64,000 nt of DNA from Bianquea renquensis (GTDB lineage Bacteria > Bacillota > Clostridia > Lachnospirales > Bianqueaceae). The translations under genes and the position numbers were made by a program. Position 1 is the first letter of the stretch, and each line of letters begins with the position of its first letter. The stretch lies in assembly GCF_014384895.1 (NCBI RefSeq), contig NZ_JACRSQ010000012.1:58540-122539 (forward strand), given 5' to 3'. This document shows positions 63,623 to 64,000 of the stretch, in pieces. The notes below the pieces were generated by a model that was given only the letters and a program-made list of their open reading frames with translations, made no database searches and was not told the origin of the DNA.

Positions 63623-63652
63623 GTCCGCCTCACGGCGGACTTTCCTATAGGA
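63623..63652 (-). repeat. Dispersed palindrome-hairpin element, copy 6 (reverse orientation, best minus-strand copy)
   Basis: On the minus strand: TCCTATAGGAAA, GTCCGCC (63634-63640 on plus), GNRA loop GTGA, GGCGGAC (63623-63629), then TCATTTTT. It starts right after the T-run of the tRNA terminator, the same order as copies 1, 2, 4 and 5 on the plus strand. Confidence 0.8.
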
Positions 63653-63653
63653 C

Positions 63654-63686
63654 AAAAGACAGCGGGCATCATACCCGCTGTCTTTT
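63654..63686. terminator. Bidirectional terminator of tRNA-Pro and of the VWA operon
   Basis: AAAAGACAGCGGG (63654-63666) and CCCGCTGTCTTTT (63674-63686) form a 13-bp perfect stem with T-runs on both strands. Confidence 0.92.
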
Positions 63687-63706
63687 GTTGCAAAAATCTA
63701 TTATAA

Positions 63707-63780
63707 TCTGGGTGACAGGAGTCGAACCTGCGGCCTCTAGAACCCCATTCTAGCGCTCTACCAAACTGAGCTACACCCAG
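63707..63780 (-). tRNA. tRNA-Pro (anticodon GGG)
   Basis: Minus strand: acceptor CTGGGTG pairs with CACCCAG; D-arm GCTC..GAGC; anticodon stem CTAGA/TCTAG with loop ATGGGGT, giving anticodon GGG (reads CCC and CCU); T-arm ACAGG/CCTGT type with TTCGACT loop. Discriminator A; the CCA end is not encoded. Confidence 0.95.
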
Positions 63781-63815
63781 ATGCTGAAACTGTCTATTTC
63801 TCAGCGACGAGGACT

Positions 63816-63844
63816 ATATTATCATATTTTGAGTCGAATGTCAA
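63816..63844 (-). promoter_or_regulatory. Promoter of tRNA-Pro
   Basis: Minus strand: consensus -35 TTGACA (63839-63844), 17-nt spacer, -10 TAATAT (63816-63821). GATAAT is a second possible -10 at 15-nt spacing. Confidence 0.7.
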
Positions 63845-63858
63845 GAGTTAGAAAAAGC

Positions 63859-63934
63859 AAATCCCGTATATTTTTCAGATGTGTAAATTCCCAAAGTAAG
63901 TGCCACAGTGGGATTTAAAATGGGATTTACTTTG
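63859..63934 (+). repeat. Cluster of short inverted and direct repeats upstream of the last gene
   Basis: CAAAGTAA (63892-63899) and TTACTTTG (63927-63934) are an 8-bp inverted repeat. TGGGATTTA occurs twice (63909-63917 and 63921-63929), and AAATCCC (63859-63865) is its partial complement. It could be an operator or a hairpin; no regulator is identified. Confidence 0.45.
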
Positions 63935-63995
63935 ATACGTCATTTGTGGTTGAATTGAATCTGGGAAATTATTTCTCAGAAAGGAGGCCACACAT

Positions 63996-64000
63996 ATGGC
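63996..64000 (+). CDS. Start of a coding region cut off by the window end
   Basis: ATG at 63996 preceded by AAGGAGG (63981-63987) at 8 nt spacing. Only Met and the first bases of an Ala-type codon are inside the window, so the product cannot be named. Confidence 0.6.

Larger units (their letters stand above)
63584..63706. other. Spacer between the VWA gene and tRNA-Pro
   Basis: Contains element copy 6 and the bidirectional terminator. Nothing else is seen. Confidence 0.6.

Noticed and set aside
63707..63995. Integrated element at tRNA-Pro
   Set aside because: No integrase and no duplicated tRNA 3' end is visible inside the window; the downstream gene is cut off.

Overview
The window is about 64 kb of chromosome from an endospore-forming member of the Clostridia (Bacillota), of moderate GC content. 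The evidence is an alpha/beta-type SASP gene, a ylbJ gene behind a near-consensus sigma-E promoter, the gene orders rsmB-rlmN-prpC-prkC-rsgA-rpe-thiN-rpmB-yloU-yloV-recG and dnaG-rpoD-trmK, a CIRCE operator before groESL, and strong AGGAGG ribosome binding sites throughout. The beta-glucuronidase, GH127 and lplABC-type sugar genes suggest a gut or plant-polymer niche (inference). No prophage, IS element, rRNA or CRISPR array was seen.

Layout. Bases 1-12844 are a housekeeping block: rRNA modification, PP2C phosphatase and PASTA kinase, ribosome GTPase, rpe, thiN, L28, fatty-acid kinase-like yloV and recG. Bases 13023-19077 hold a SASP, an AT-rich duplicated lipoprotein, rsmD-coaD, a coiled-coil protein, ylbJ and a foldase. 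Bases 19103-23760 are a glucuronide unit: an AraC regulator divergent from uidA and a GPH permease. Bases 23837-41803 are core again: tmcAL, groESL, addB (with no addA beside it), a dNTPase, dnaG, rpoD, trmK, a Nif3 protein, a TGS-type nucleoside kinase, helD and an M15 peptidase. Bases 41882-44890 carry a ferritin-like mini-protein and a divergent AraC/GH127 pair. Bases 44935-45909 are a 107-bp tandem array. Then come alaX, a YesN/YesM two-component system with an LplB/YtcP/lipoprotein ABC importer (47416-54271), an ArsR-type regulator, a five-gene SWIM / helical-repeat / MoxR / TraB-like / VWA operon (55622-63583), tRNA-Pro, and the first bases of another gene.

Three things go beyond ordinary annotation. 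(1) The array at 44935-45909 has nine units in a strict 107-nt register (the last is 108). Each unit contains a 10-bp inverted repeat, and the arms show paired changes in two units. It sits between two convergent genes and does not look coding. (2) A small dispersed element recurs eight times: a palindromic TCCTATAGGA core followed by a short hairpin. The three best copies have 7-bp stems capped by GNRA tetraloops with covarying stem bases. Five copies start directly after the T-run of an intrinsic terminator. (3) The MoxR-VWA operon has a complete set of unusual partners and no known function that I can state.

Most remaining genes can be assigned by family motifs. Starts were chosen by ribosome binding site and family N-terminus, and often differ from the longest open frame.
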